Counted from the first letter of the stretch, positions 42,601-52,121 are shown. The stretch is DNA of 64,000 nt from Gammaproteobacteria bacterium (GCA_016712635.1 JADJQS010000002.1:1-64000); one strand, 5' to 3'. The notes: generated by a model not told the origin, from the sequence alone. Program-made: numbers and translations.

Positions 42601-44406
42601 TTATCTCCCCCGTAAAAACAACTTATCCAGCTCCTTCATATTGAGCTGCACCCACGTCGGGCGGCCGTGGTTGCACTGTCCGCTGCGCTCGGTTCGCTCC
42701 ATGTCGCGCAGCAGGGCGTCCATCTCGGGCAGCGTGAGCCGGCGGTTCGCGCGCACCGCGCCGTGGCATGCCATGGTGGCGAACATGTCGTCCAGACGCT
42801 CGTGCACGCGCGCGCTGTCGCCGTGGATGCTGATGTCGGCCACGATGTCGCGTACCAGCCTCTCCACGTCAGCCTCGCACAGCAGGCTCGGGATCGCACG
42901 CACCGCCACCGCCTCCGGGGCGATGCGCTGCACCTCCAGGCCCAGTTCCGCGAACAGAGACTGACGGTCTTCCACCAGGGCGGCCTCGCGCGCCGTCAGG
43001 CCGATCGTCAGCGGCACCAGCAGCGGTTGCGTGCGGATCCCGCCCTGGTGGTGGGTCGCCTTCATGCGCTCGTAGACGATGCGCTCGTGCGCTGCGTGCA
43101 TGTCGACCAGCACCAGCCCCGCGGAATTCTCGGCCAGGATGTAGACGCCGTGGATCTGCGCCACGGCGCGCCCGAGGAAGCCGGGCTCGGGGACGGCCGG
43201 CCCGGTGCCGGTCCGTTCCGGCGCCGCCGCGACCGCCTCCGCCACGGCGGCATCGAGCAGGCCGTAGGCCTCGCGATAGGACGGCTCCGCGACACGAAAC
43301 GGGAACGAGGGCTGATGGACGCGCGGCGCCGGATCGTAGGGCCCCGACGGGGCCGCGTGCGCCGCACCGCCGGTATCCGAAGCGGAGGCGACATTGTCTC
43401 CGCCCGCCGCGCCTGGCCGATCCTGCGCCAGCGCCCGATGCAGGGTATGGAACAGGAAGTCGTAGACCAGCCGGCTCTCGCGGAAACGCACCTCGTGCTT
43501 GGTCGGATGCACGTTGACGTCGACCTCCTCCGGCGGCATGTCCAGGTACAGCACGTAGGCCGGATGGCGGCCCTGGTAGAGGACGTCGCGATAGGCCTGG
43601 CGCACCGCATGGCTCACCAGGCGGTCGCGGATGACGCGGCCGTTGACGTAGAAGTACTGCAGGTCCGCCTGGCCGCGCGAATGCGTGGGCAGGCCGATCC
43701 AGCCGCGCAGGCGCAGCCCCGCCGCCTCGCCCGCGATCGAGAGGCTGTGCTCGATGAACTCGCGCCCGCACAGCTCGGCGACGCGCGCCGTGCCGCCGGC
43801 ATCCGGCCGCAGGGTGTACGCCGCGCGCTTGTTGTGGTTGAGGCGGAAGGCGACGTCGAAGCGGCTCAGCGCGATGCGGCGGAAGACCTCCTCGATATGT
43901 CCGAACTCGGTGCGCTCGCTGCGCAGGAACTTGCGCCGCGCGGGCACGTTGAAGAACAGATCGCGTACCTCGATCGTGGTGCCGGGCGGGTGCGCGGCAG
44001 GGACCGGGTCGCCGAGATCGCCGCGGCTGTCGTTGTCGACGCGCCACGCGGAATCCGCGCCTGCCTCGCGTGAACACAGGCCGAGCCGCGCGACCGACAC
44101 GATGCTCGGCAGCGCCTCGCCGCGGAAGCCGAGCGTCGCGATGCGGCTCAGTTCGTCGAGGTCGGTCAGCTTGCTGGTGGCGTGCCGGCTCAGCGCCAGC
44201 TGCAGGTCGTCCCGGTGGATGCCACCGCCGTTGTCCGCGACACGGATCAGGCGCAGCCCGCCCTGCTCGATGTCGATCGCGATCTCGTCGGCACCGGCGT
44301 CCAGGCTGTTCTCCACCAGCTCCTTCACCACGGATGCCGGCCGTTCCACCACCTCGCCCGCGGCGATCTGGTTGGCGAGCTGTGTCGACAGGCGGTGGAT
44401 TCTCAT
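42601..44406 (-). CDS. mutL: DNA mismatch repair protein MutL
   Basis: 601 residues. N-terminal GHKL ATPase (IAAGEVVERPASVVKELVEN, DNGGGI, RHATSKL, LGFRGEALPSI), a Pro/Ala-rich linker (about 325-395) and the C-terminal dimerisation domain. The C-terminus has VDMHAAHERIVYE, close to the endonuclease motif DQHA(x)2E(x)4E with Gln replaced by Met, plus ACHGAVRAN and CNHGRPTW, which bind metal in nicking MutL proteins. It may therefore be a nicking type, unlike E. coli MutL. Downstream of amiB on the same strand. Confidence 0.97.
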   Translation of the reverse strand: MRIHRLSTQLANQIAAGEVVERPASVVKELVENSLDAGADEIAIDIEQGGLRLIRVADNGGGIHRDDLQLALSRHATSKLTDLDELSRIATLGFRGEALPSIVSVARLGLCSREAGADSAWRVDNDSRGDLGDPVPAAHPPGTTIEVRDLFFNVPARRKFLRSERTEFGHIEEVFRRIALSRFDVAFRLNHNKRAAYTLRPDAGGTARVAELCGREFIEHSLSIAGEAAGLRLRGWIGLPTHSRGQADLQYFYVNGRVIRDRLVSHAVRQAYRDVLYQGRHPAYVLYLDMPPEEVDVNVHPTKHEVRFRESRLVYDFLFHTLHRALAQDRPGAAGGDNVASASDTGGAAHAAPSGPYDPAPRVHQPSFPFRVAEPSYREAYGLLDAAVAEAVAAAPERTGTGPAVPEPGFLGRAVAQIHGVYILAENSAGLVLVDMHAAHERIVYERMKATHHQGGIRTQPLLVPLTIGLTAREAALVEDRQSLFAELGLEVQRIAPEAVAVRAIPSLLCEADVERLVRDIVADISIHGDSARVHERLDDMFATMACHGAVRANRRLTLPEMDALLRDMERTERSGQCNHGRPTWVQLNMKELDKLFLRGR

Positions 44407-44605
44407 GCTGGATGCCGCGGTTGGTTCCCGGATTGACCTCGCCGCATTATATAGGAAAGCAGGCCATGCCTCCGGCTCCCGGGCAAGGCAGCGGGGGACA
44501 TGCGTGAAACGACCTGCATCATCCGGCTGACACAGTGCGGAGTCGGGGCTATGTGAATACGTCCCGCCGGAAAACGATGGGGCGCGGGATAAGCGGGTAC
44601 GGAGA

Positions 44606-46009
44606 TCAGCCTTCGCGGTCGCCCGGGATCGTCAGCACCTGGCCGACGCGGATGCGGTCGTTCTTGAGGCGGTTGGCGGCGCGCAGGCGCTCGACGCTGA
44701 CGCGGTACTGGACGGCCAGCGCGGACAGGCTGTCGCCGGGCGAGATGGTGTGACGGCGGCCGGCGGCGGCGATCTGGGTGCCGGCGGGCGGGTGCCTGGA
44801 GAAATAGTCCTTGATCCCGGTGAAGATCGCGCCCGCGACCTTCTCCTGATAGGCGGAGGTACGCAGGTTCTTCTCGTCCTGGGGATTGGAGATGAAGGCG
44901 GTCTCCACCAGGATCGACGGGATGTCCGGCGACTTCAGCACGACGAAGCCCGCCTGCTGGACCTGGTGCTTGTGCATGTGCGCGACCGGGCGCATGTTGC
45001 GCAGGACCGCATCGCCGGCCTCGAAGCTGGCCTGGAGGGTGGCGGTCTGCGAGAGGTCGAGCAGCACCGAGGCGAGCAGGTTGTCCTTGTCGTCGAGGCT
45101 GACGCCGCCGATCAGGTCCGAGGCGTTCTCCTTCTCCGCCAGCCAGCGCGCGGCCTCGTTGGTCGCCCCGTTCTGGGACAGCACGTACAGCGAGGAGCCA
45201 CGCACGCTGCGGTCGCGGAAGGCATCGGCGTGAATGGACACGAACAGGTCGGCGCGGCTGTTGCGCGCCTTCAGCGTGCGCTTGCGCAGGCTGAGGTAAT
45301 AGTCGCCGTCGCGCGTCATCACCGCCTTCATGCCCGGCTCGCGGTCGACCATGGCCTGCAGGCGGCGCGCGATCGCGAGCACGATGTCCTTCTCGTAGGC
45401 GCCGGAATAACCGCGCGCGCCGGGATCCTCGCCGCCGTGTCCGGCATCGATCGCGATCACGATGTCGCGCGGCTTCGCCTCGGGAACGGCCGCAGCCTTG
45501 ACCGCGGGAGCGGCAGCCTGTGCCGGCGGGGCCTTCACCGGCGCCTTGTCCTTGTCCGCCGGCGCATCCTTCTGTGCCTGCTGCACCAGCTGATCGAGCT
45601 GCGCCTGCTGGGCCTGATGTTCCTGGCTGATCAGGTCGAACACCAGACGGTGGCCGTATTCCTCGTTGGGCTTGAGCAGGAAGGCCTTGTATTCGGTCTT
45701 CTGCTTGAGGTCGAGCACGATGCGGAGATCGCTGCTGTTGCGCCGCGCGTGGCGGATCGACTTCATGATCACGTCCGTCGCGACGGGCTGTTCCACCGCC
45801 TTGTCCAGCGTCGCGTTCGTGAAGTCGATCACCAGCCGGTCCGGATTGAACAGGCGTTCGACCTTGTAGTCGAGCGGCGCGCTCACGTCGAACACGACGC
45901 GGGTATTATCCGGCGCCGGCCAGACGCGCACGCCCTGGACTTCGATCCGCTCCGCCCAGGCGGCGGCCGGGGCGCAGAGCATCATCAGGATGGCGAACAG
46001 TCGTTTCAT
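44606..46009 (-). CDS. amiB: N-acetylmuramoyl-L-alanine amidase AmiB
   Basis: 467 residues with a signal peptide (MLCAPAAAWA). N-terminal AMIN domain (about 22-120) for septal targeting, a Gln/Ala/Lys-rich linker (about 130-180), Amidase_3 catalytic domain with Zn ligands in IDAGHGGEDPG, YEKDIVL and FVSIHADAF, late Glu in LVETAFISNP, and a C-terminal LysM repeat (HTISPGDSLSALAVQYRVS). Splits septal peptidoglycan during daughter-cell separation. Order nnrD-tsaE-amiB-mutL is as in E. coli. Confidence 0.95.
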   Translation of the reverse strand: MKRLFAILMMLCAPAAAWAERIEVQGVRVWPAPDNTRVVFDVSAPLDYKVERLFNPDRLVIDFTNATLDKAVEQPVATDVIMKSIRHARRNSSDLRIVLDLKQKTEYKAFLLKPNEEYGHRLVFDLISQEHQAQQAQLDQLVQQAQKDAPADKDKAPVKAPPAQAAAPAVKAAAVPEAKPRDIVIAIDAGHGGEDPGARGYSGAYEKDIVLAIARRLQAMVDREPGMKAVMTRDGDYYLSLRKRTLKARNSRADLFVSIHADAFRDRSVRGSSLYVLSQNGATNEAARWLAEKENASDLIGGVSLDDKDNLLASVLLDLSQTATLQASFEAGDAVLRNMRPVAHMHKHQVQQAGFVVLKSPDIPSILVETAFISNPQDEKNLRTSAYQEKVAGAIFTGIKDYFSRHPPAGTQIAAAGRRHTISPGDSLSALAVQYRVSVERLRAANRLKNDRIRVGQVLTIPGDREG

Positions 46010-46235
46010 TCCGTGCTTATTCCCGCCCTCTCACAGTGGGGCAATGTTTAATATAATCCGGAATCAATTGCAAGCTTTTTAGATAGATACCCGCATGTGC
46101 TTGGGCATGCCGTGATGACACCCGAGTAAGCCATTGAAGATAGATTTACTAGACCGGGATGTCCCGCTGATTTTAGCGGCGGAATACCGTCATCTCCTTA
46201 AGATCCTCGTGCGACAGCCTCAACCCCGGGCGGGG

Positions 46236-46733
46236 TCAGGTCCGGCGAGGAGATGGGGCGTCAATCGTATCCGCCCGTATCCCGTCCAGCAGGCGGCTTC
46301 CCGCCTCCGTACCGGGGGCACAAGCCATGGCACGCCCGCCGTCCCGGAATGCGATCTCCACCCCCAGGTCAGGCTCGGGTAACAGGCCCGCACCGCGCTC
46401 CGCCCATTCGATCAGGCAAATTGCATGCCCGTCGAGGTAATCGCGCAGGCCGATGAACTCGAGCTCTTCCGGATCGGAAAGGCGATAAAGATCAAAATGA
46501 TGAATGAGGATGTCGCCAAGGACATAAGTCTCGACCAGGGTATACGTCGGGCTCTTGACCGCCCCTGTCCAACCCAGCGCGCGCAACAGCCCGCGCACCA
46601 GGGTGGTCTTGCCCGCCCCCAGCGGCCCGCCCAGGTGAATCATCAGGCCCGGCGCGAGCACCCGCGCCAGCCGGGCGCCGAAGGCCTCCATCTCCTGCTC
46701 GGACGCCGCCTGAAACTCCATCCGGATTCCCAT
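46236..46733 (-). CDS. tsaE: tRNA threonylcarbamoyladenosine biosynthesis ATPase TsaE
   Basis: 165 residues; ATG at 46731-46733, overlapping the nnrD stop by one base (TGATG). Walker A GPLGAGKTTLVRGLL, SPTYTLVETY, HHFDLYRL and the Trp in LIEWAERG define TsaE, which drives t6A37 formation with TsaB and TsaD. The 226-bp gap between its end and amiB (46010-46235) holds no gene that I can support. Confidence 0.95.
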   Translation of the reverse strand: MGIRMEFQAASEQEMEAFGARLARVLAPGLMIHLGGPLGAGKTTLVRGLLRALGWTGAVKSPTYTLVETYVLGDILIHHFDLYRLSDPEELEFIGLRDYLDGHAICLIEWAERGAGLLPEPDLGVEIAFRDGGRAMACAPGTEAGSRLLDGIRADTIDAPSPRRT

Positions 46734-48232
46734 CAGGGTCCCGGGCGGGGGTTCATCAGCCGATGGATCGGCCCCAGCAGGTCGCCGGCGAGCAGGCCCC
46801 GCTCGCCGCCTTCCTCACCGGCGGCGAGGTCGCCGGCCGCGGCGTGCAGCGCCGTCGCGAAGCGCGCGGCCTCGGCGATGCCCATGCCCTGGGCGACCAG
46901 GCCGGCGGCCACCCCCGTCAGCAGGTCACCCATGCCGCCCGCCGCCATGCCGGGATTGCCGCCTTGGCACAGGCCGATCGCACCGCCGGGATCGCACACC
47001 AGCGAGCCGGCGCCCTTGAGTATCACGACGCCGCCGTAGCGCGACTGCAGGCGCGCGACTGCCTGGAAGCGGTCGTCCTGCACCTTCGCCGCCGTGCTCT
47101 CCAGCAGCCGCGCGGCCTCGCCGGGGTGAGGGGTCAGGATCCAGTCATCGCGCCGCATGGGGTCCTGGGCCAGCAGGTTGAGGGCATCGGCGTCGACCAC
47201 CAGCGGCCTGGACTGGTCCAGCACCCGGCCGAGCAGTTCCCGCGCCCAGGACGAGCGGCCCATGCCCGGCCCGATGGCGATCACCGTGGCACGTTCGATC
47301 AGCGGCTCCAGCGCGGCGGCGTCCTCCACGCCGTGACACATCAGCTCCGGCTGCGCCAGGCTCAGCAGCGCGGCGTGGGTGGACCGCGTCGCGATGCTCA
47401 CCAGGCCGGCGCCGGTGCGCAAGGCGGCCTTGCCGGCCAGCAGCACCGCGCCGTTCATGCCATGATCCCCGCCGATGATCAGAACATGGCCATGCTGCCC
47501 CTTGTGGGCGCCGCGGCCGCGCGGCTTGAGGCGGTGCGCCAGGGTCTGGTAGGAAAAGCGCGTGGCCGCCGCCTCGATCCGGGAAAATACCTGCGCCGGC
47601 ACCCCGAGGCTGCTGTACTGGATGCGCCCGCTGCAGTCGGGACCGTCGGCGGTGAACAGGCCCTGCTTCAGCCCGATGAAGCAGACGGTGAGCTCCGCAC
47701 GCACGGCGGCGCCGCGCATGCGGCCGCTGTCGGCATCCAGGCCGGAGGGCACGTCGAGGGCGAGCACCGGCGCCCCGCCCGCATTGATCGCCTCGACCGC
47801 GGCGCGCTGCGCGCCGCCGATGTCGCGGTCGAGCCCCGTGCCGAGCAGCGCGTCCACGACGAGATCATGGCCGGACAGCGCGCCGCCGGTGTAGGCCGCC
47901 GCTTCCACGCCGGCTTCGCGCAGGGAACGCGCGGCCTGCTGCGCCGCTCCGCGCAGCCGGTCCGCGTCGCCCACCGCGCAGACCGCGACGCCCAGACCGG
48001 CCTCATGCGCCAGGCGCGCCAGCACGTAGCCGTCGCCGCCGTTGTTGCCGGTGCCGCACACCACGCAGATGCGCTGCGCCTGCGGCCATTGCGCGCGCAG
48101 CAGGCGGAACGCCGCCGCGCCCGCGCGCGCCATGAGGGTCTCCGACGGGATGCCGTACTCCTCGATCGCAATGCGGTCGAACTCGCGCACCTGGGCGGCG
48201 CGGTAGAGCTGCAGGGGCAATCTTTCTTGCAT
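46733..48232 (-). CDS. nnrD: Bifunctional NAD(P)H-hydrate epimerase / dehydratase
   Basis: 499 residues from the ATG at 48230-48232 (48244 is an alternative). N-terminal YjeF epimerase domain (about 1-215; CGTGNNGGDGYVLARLA, DALLGTGLDRDI) and C-terminal ADP-dependent dehydratase (about 225-495; HKGQHGHVLIIGGDHGMNGA, LTPHPGEAARLL, GGMGDLLTG). Repairs damaged hydrated NAD(P)H. Divergent from queG, with about 20 bp between the starts. Confidence 0.95.
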   Translation of the reverse strand: MQERLPLQLYRAAQVREFDRIAIEEYGIPSETLMARAGAAAFRLLRAQWPQAQRICVVCGTGNNGGDGYVLARLAHEAGLGVAVCAVGDADRLRGAAQQAARSLREAGVEAAAYTGGALSGHDLVVDALLGTGLDRDIGGAQRAAVEAINAGGAPVLALDVPSGLDADSGRMRGAAVRAELTVCFIGLKQGLFTADGPDCSGRIQYSSLGVPAQVFSRIEAAATRFSYQTLAHRLKPRGRGAHKGQHGHVLIIGGDHGMNGAVLLAGKAALRTGAGLVSIATRSTHAALLSLAQPELMCHGVEDAAALEPLIERATVIAIGPGMGRSSWARELLGRVLDQSRPLVVDADALNLLAQDPMRRDDWILTPHPGEAARLLESTAAKVQDDRFQAVARLQSRYGGVVILKGAGSLVCDPGGAIGLCQGGNPGMAAGGMGDLLTGVAAGLVAQGMGIAEAARFATALHAAAGDLAAGEEGGERGLLAGDLLGPIHRLMNPRPGP

Positions 48233-48251
48233 ACGCGCTATCATAGCGGTT

Positions 48252-49364
48252 ATGCCCGGCAGCGCACAGAACCGACAGGCCGAATCCGATGCGGCGCCCT
48301 TCGCCGATCTCGCACGGAGCATCAAGGCCTGGGCGCGCGAGCTCGGCTTCGCGGAGGCCGGCATCGCCGATACCGCGCTGGGTGAACACGAGACCCGCCT
48401 GCTCAACTGGCTCGACCAGGGCCGCCACGGCGAGATGGAGTACATGGCGCGCCACGGCACCCGCCGCAGCCGCCCGCGTGACCTGCTGCCCGGCACACTG
48501 CGCGTGATCTCCGTCCGCATGGACTATCTTCCGCCGGGCGGGCGCGATCCCTGGGAGGTGCTGGGCGATCCCCGGCTCGGTTACGTCTCGCGTTATGCGC
48601 TCGGGCGCGACTATCACAAGGTGCTGCGCGCCCGCCTGCAGGCGCTGGCGGAGCGCATCGCCGCCGCCACCGGCCCCTTCGGCTACCGCGCCTTCGTCGA
48701 CAGCGCGCCGGTGCTGGAGAAGGCGCTGGCGGAGCGCGCCGGGCTCGGCTGGATCGGCAAGCACACCAACCTGATCAACGCGCGCAGCGGATCATGGTTC
48801 TTCCTCGGCGAACTCTACACCGACCTGCCGCTGCCGTCCGACGCGCCCGGCACGAACCATTGCGGCAGCTGCCGCGCGTGCATCGACGTCTGCCCGACCC
48901 AGGCCATCGTCGGACCTTACGAGCTCGACGCACGCCGCTGTATCTCATACCTCACGATCGAGCTGCGCGGCCCGATACCGGTCGAGCTGCGGCCGCTGAT
49001 CGGCAACCGCGTCTTCGGCTGCGACGACTGCCAGCTGGTGTGCCCGTGGAACCGTTTCGCCGTCCCTGCCGCCGAATCCGATTTCACGCCTCGCCACGGC
49101 CTCGACGCACCCGCGCTGTGCGCATTGTTTGCATGGAGCGAGGCGGAATTCTTACAATACACATCGGGTTCCGCCATCCGGCGCGTCGGCTACGACGGCT
49201 GGCGGCGCAATCTCGCGGTCGCGCTGGGCAACGCCCTGCGCGCCGCGGAGGATCCGGACAGAACGACCATCACAGAGAGCCTGACGGCGCGCAGCGACGA
49301 TCCCTCGGATCTGGTGCGGGAACACGTCCACTGGGCGCTGGAACAACAGGCCGCAACGGCATAG
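48252..49364 (+). CDS. queG: Epoxyqueuosine reductase QueG
   Basis: 370 residues. Cobalamin- and [4Fe-4S]-dependent enzyme for the last step of queuosine synthesis in tRNA. ALGRDYHKVLRARLQ, DSAPVLEKALAERAGLGWIG, and two ferredoxin-like clusters CGSCRACIDVCPTQAI and CDDCQLVCPWN. A HEAT-like C-terminal region follows. Divergent from nnrD as in E. coli. Confidence 0.96.
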   Translation: MPGSAQNRQAESDAAPFADLARSIKAWARELGFAEAGIADTALGEHETRLLNWLDQGRHGEMEYMARHGTRRSRPRDLLPGTLRVISVRMDYLPPGGRDPWEVLGDPRLGYVSRYALGRDYHKVLRARLQALAERIAAATGPFGYRAFVDSAPVLEKALAERAGLGWIGKHTNLINARSGSWFFLGELYTDLPLPSDAPGTNHCGSCRACIDVCPTQAIVGPYELDARRCISYLTIELRGPIPVELRPLIGNRVFGCDDCQLVCPWNRFAVPAAESDFTPRHGLDAPALCALFAWSEAEFLQYTSGSAIRRVGYDGWRRNLAVALGNALRAAEDPDRTTITESLTARSDDPSDLVREHVHWALEQQAATA

Positions 49365-49390
49365 CGCCGGAAGGCGGGGGAGACCGGGAC

Positions 49391-49993
49391 ATGAAACAGC
49401 CTCAACCGCGGCGCCGCGCCGCGGGATGGATCCGTAATTTCGTCATCCTGGCCGCCTGCGCCGGCATCGCCCTGCTGCTGCACACGCCGCCCGTGCCCGA
49501 GGCCGCGGCGCTCGACCTCAAGGCCCCGCCGCTGTCTCCGCTCGCCGAAGACGGCATCCACGATCCCACCGGCGAGGCCATCAACATCCTGCAGGATCCG
49601 ACCGAGTCGATGAAGGCCTTCCCCAAGGACAAGCGCGGCGAGGTCGACTGGGTCAAGGCGCTCGACCAGGGCGTCATCAATCCGCGCAAGAGCCGCACCG
49701 ACGATCCCTGGGAAACCGCCCTGATGCAGCCCATGGACATGAACATCCTGATGACCTCCACCGCCGACATGCCGTACGTGCTGTTCCCCCACCGCCAGCA
49801 CACCGAGTGGCTCGCCTGCGGCAACTGCCACACGGAGATCTTCATCCCGCAGAAGGACGCCAACCCGATCACCATGACCAAGATCCTCAACGGCCAGTAC
49901 TGCGGCCGCTGCCACGACAAGGTCTCGTTCTCGCTGTGGACCTGCGAGCGCTGCCACAGCGTGCCGCACGGGTCAGTGGGGAAGTGGTGGTGA
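49391..49993 (+). CDS. c(7)-type triheme cytochrome
   Basis: 200 residues. N-terminal signal or anchor helix (about 15-31), a spacer of about 100 residues, then three heme motifs: CGNCH (143-147), CGRCH (171-175) and CERCH (185-189), with extra His in FPHRQHTEW (134, 137) as likely distal ligands. This is the c(7) triheme fold linked to multiheme electron transfer, for example to metals or in periplasmic wires. No other multiheme gene is nearby, so the partner is unknown. It begins 26 bp after queG and ends at the heptamer array. Confidence 0.88.
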   Translation: MKQPQPRRRAAGWIRNFVILAACAGIALLLHTPPVPEAAALDLKAPPLSPLAEDGIHDPTGEAINILQDPTESMKAFPKDKRGEVDWVKALDQGVINPRKSRTDDPWETALMQPMDMNILMTSTADMPYVLFPHRQHTEWLACGNCHTEIFIPQKDANPITMTKILNGQYCGRCHDKVSFSLWTCERCHSVPHGSVGKWW

Positions 49994-50104
49994 TTGAGGC
50001 GTGAGGCGTGAGGCGTGAGGCGTGAGGCGTGAGGCGTGAGGCGTGAGGCGTGAGGCGTGAGGCGTGAGGCGTGAGGCGTGAGGCGTGAGGCGTGAGGCGT
50101 GAGC
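49994..50104. repeat. Tandem heptamer array (GTGAGGC), element copy B
   Basis: Fourteen perfect GTGAGGC units (50001-50098) flanked by TTGAGGC and a partial unit. Followed, at the same distances as in copy A, by GCCGG (50114-50118) and CCTGTCAAG (50129-50137). Confidence 0.97.
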
Positions 50105-50172
50105 AAAATGTTTGCCGGCCTCATATATCCTGTCAAGTACTTTGTCCGACGATGTTTCAGTATTTCTTTCTT

Positions 50173-50202
50173 ACTCCTGACGCCTAACTCCTCACGCCTC
50201 AC
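50173..50202. repeat. Inverted heptamer arm of element copy B
   Basis: ACTCCTGAC, GCCTAAC, TCCTCAC and GCCTCAC end directly against the orn stop codon (50203-50205). Aligned with 12985-13012 of copy A it shows only four or so differences. Confidence 0.9.
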
Positions 50203-50760
50203 CTAATTCTTCACCGGCAACTTGATGAAGCGTTCCCGGTAATAGCGCAGTTCGTTGATCGAATCGCGCACATCGTCGAGGGCCTGGTGGGTGCTCGTCT
50301 TGGTGAAACCGTTGTAGACCTCCGGGGCCCAGCGGTGCGCCAGCTCCTTCAGGGTACTGACGTCGAGATTGCGGTAATGGAAATAGCGCTCGAGATCGGG
50401 CATGCAGCGCGCGAGAAAGCGCCGGTCCTGGCAGATGCTGTTGCCGCACATCGGGGACCTGCCCGGCGGGACGTACTGGCGCAGGAAATCCAGGGTGAGC
50501 CGCTCCGCCTCGCGCTCCCCGATCCCGCTGCTGCGCACGCGCCCGACCAATCCGGACTGGCCGTGCTGGCGCGTGTTCCAGTCGTCCATCCCGTCCAGCA
50601 CCGAATCCGGCTGGTGGATCGCGATCACCGGACCTTCCGCCAGGATATTCAGGGTGCCGTCCGTCACGATGGTCGCGATCTCGATGATATAATCGCTTTC
50701 CGGGCTTAACCCCGTCATTTCGAGGTCGATCCAGATCAGATGATTCGCATCCTGTGCCAT
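50203..50760 (-). CDS. orn: Oligoribonuclease
   Basis: 185 residues. DEDDh 3'-5' exonuclease that degrades di-nucleotides including pGpG from c-di-GMP turnover. Motifs LIWIDLEMTGL (Exo I), PMCGNSICQDRRFL (Exo II) and HQALDDVRDSINEL (Exo III with His). Divergent from the M48 peptidase gene, with about 80 bp between starts. Its product would finish what the EAL domain of the large kinase begins. Confidence 0.97.
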   Translation of the reverse strand: MAQDANHLIWIDLEMTGLSPESDYIIEIATIVTDGTLNILAEGPVIAIHQPDSVLDGMDDWNTRQHGQSGLVGRVRSSGIGEREAERLTLDFLRQYVPPGRSPMCGNSICQDRRFLARCMPDLERYFHYRNLDVSTLKELAHRWAPEVYNGFTKTSTHQALDDVRDSINELRYYRERFIKLPVKN

Positions 50761-50840
50761 CGCCGCATTACCCGCATCGCGTCATGTTTGCGTAACAGTC
50801 CAAGTATATCGTCGGAACCGTCTTCCTTGTCCATCCTCCG

Positions 50841-52121
50841 ATGAACGACTTCACCCTCGTCTTTCTCGCCGCCCTCACCCTGGCGAGCGCCGTGGAGTGG
50901 TGGCTCGACGGCCGGCAGCTGCGCAGCGTGCGGGCCCATCGCGGCAGTGTCCCCGAACCCTTTGCCGGCCGCATCAGCCTGGCGAATCACCAGAGGGCGG
51001 CCGACTACACCGTCGCGCGCATCGGCGCGGCCCGGGCGGCGCTGGCGTACAACGCCCTGCTGCTCCTGGGCTGGACGCTGGGCGGCGGCCTCGATCTCAT
51101 CGACCTCGCCTGGCGCGGACTCGACCTCCCGCCGCTGGCTGCCGGCGCCTGCGTCGTCGCGAGCGCGCTGCTGATCAATACGCTGCTGCACCTGCCCTTC
51201 GCAATCTACCACACTTTCGTCATCGAGCAGCGCTTCGGCTTCAACCGCATGACGCCTGCGCTGTTCATCGCGGATCTGTTGAAGGGTCTACTCCTCGGCG
51301 CGATCATCGGATTCCCGCTGATCTTCGCCGCGCTGTGGCTGATGGCGCCCGCGCCGCAGGCGGCCGGTGGCCAGGCCGACCCATTCTGGTGGTTCTACGT
51401 CTGGACCGGCTGGCTCGCCTTCGCCCTGCTGATGAGCTGGATCTATCCGCTGGTGATCGCGCCGCTGTTCAACCGCTTCACCCCGCTCGCGGACGCCGAA
51501 CTCGAGCGGCGCATCGGCGCGCTGCTCGAGCGCACCGGCTTCGCCAGCCGCGGCGTCTTCGTGATGGACGGATCGCGCCGCTCCGCGCACGGCAACGCCT
51601 ATTTCACCGGCTTCGGCCGCGGCAAGCGCATCGTGTTCTTCGATACCCTGATCGAATCCCTGCGCCCGGCGGAGATCGAGGCGGTGCTGGCGCACGAGCT
51701 CGGCCACTTCAAGCGCCGCCACGTCGCCAAGCGCATCGCGCTGGCGGCGATCGGCGGCCTCGGCGCCGTGCTGATCCTCGACTGGCTGCTCCGCCAGCCC
51801 GGCTTCTACGCCGGTCTCGGGCTGGAACACGCCTCGAACCACGGTGCCCTGCTGCTGTTCCTGTTCGTCGCGCCGGTCTTCGGCACCTTCCTCAGCCCGC
51901 TGACGGGCATGCTCTCGCGCCGGCACGAATACGAGGCCGACGACTTCGCCGCGCGCGAGGCGGACGCGGGCGACCTCATCAGCGCGCTGGTCAAGCTCTA
52001 CCAGGACAATGCCTCGACGCTGACGCCCGATCCGTATTATTCGGCCTTCCATTACAGCCACCCGCCGGCGGCCGCGCGCATCGCCCATCTCGCGGCGCGC
52101 GCACAGGGCAGACCCGCATGA
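50841..52121 (+). CDS. M48 (Ste24-like) membrane metalloprotease
   Basis: 426 residues, about six TM helices. Zn-protease motif VLAHELGHFKRRHV, followed by the downstream Glu in RRHEYEADDFA. The long N-terminal multi-TM part and size match Ste24/CAAX-protease-like M48B enzymes rather than short HtpX. Likely membrane-protein quality control. Its stop overlaps the rsgA start (ATGA). Confidence 0.93.
   Translation: MNDFTLVFLAALTLASAVEWWLDGRQLRSVRAHRGSVPEPFAGRISLANHQRAADYTVARIGAARAALAYNALLLLGWTLGGGLDLIDLAWRGLDLPPLAAGACVVASALLINTLLHLPFAIYHTFVIEQRFGFNRMTPALFIADLLKGLLLGAIIGFPLIFAALWLMAPAPQAAGGQADPFWWFYVWTGWLAFALLMSWIYPLVIAPLFNRFTPLADAELERRIGALLERTGFASRGVFVMDGSRRSAHGNAYFTGFGRGKRIVFFDTLIESLRPAEIEAVLAHELGHFKRRHVAKRIALAAIGGLGAVLILDWLLRQPGFYAGLGLEHASNHGALLLFLFVAPVFGTFLSPLTGMLSRRHEYEADDFAAREADAGDLISALVKLYQDNASTLTPDPYYSAFHYSHPPAAARIAHLAARAQGRPA

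Noticed and set aside
46134..46382. Small plus-strand gene in the tsaE-amiB gap
   Set aside because: Most of it is antisense to tsaE, it has no recognisable family and its composition follows the opposite strand.
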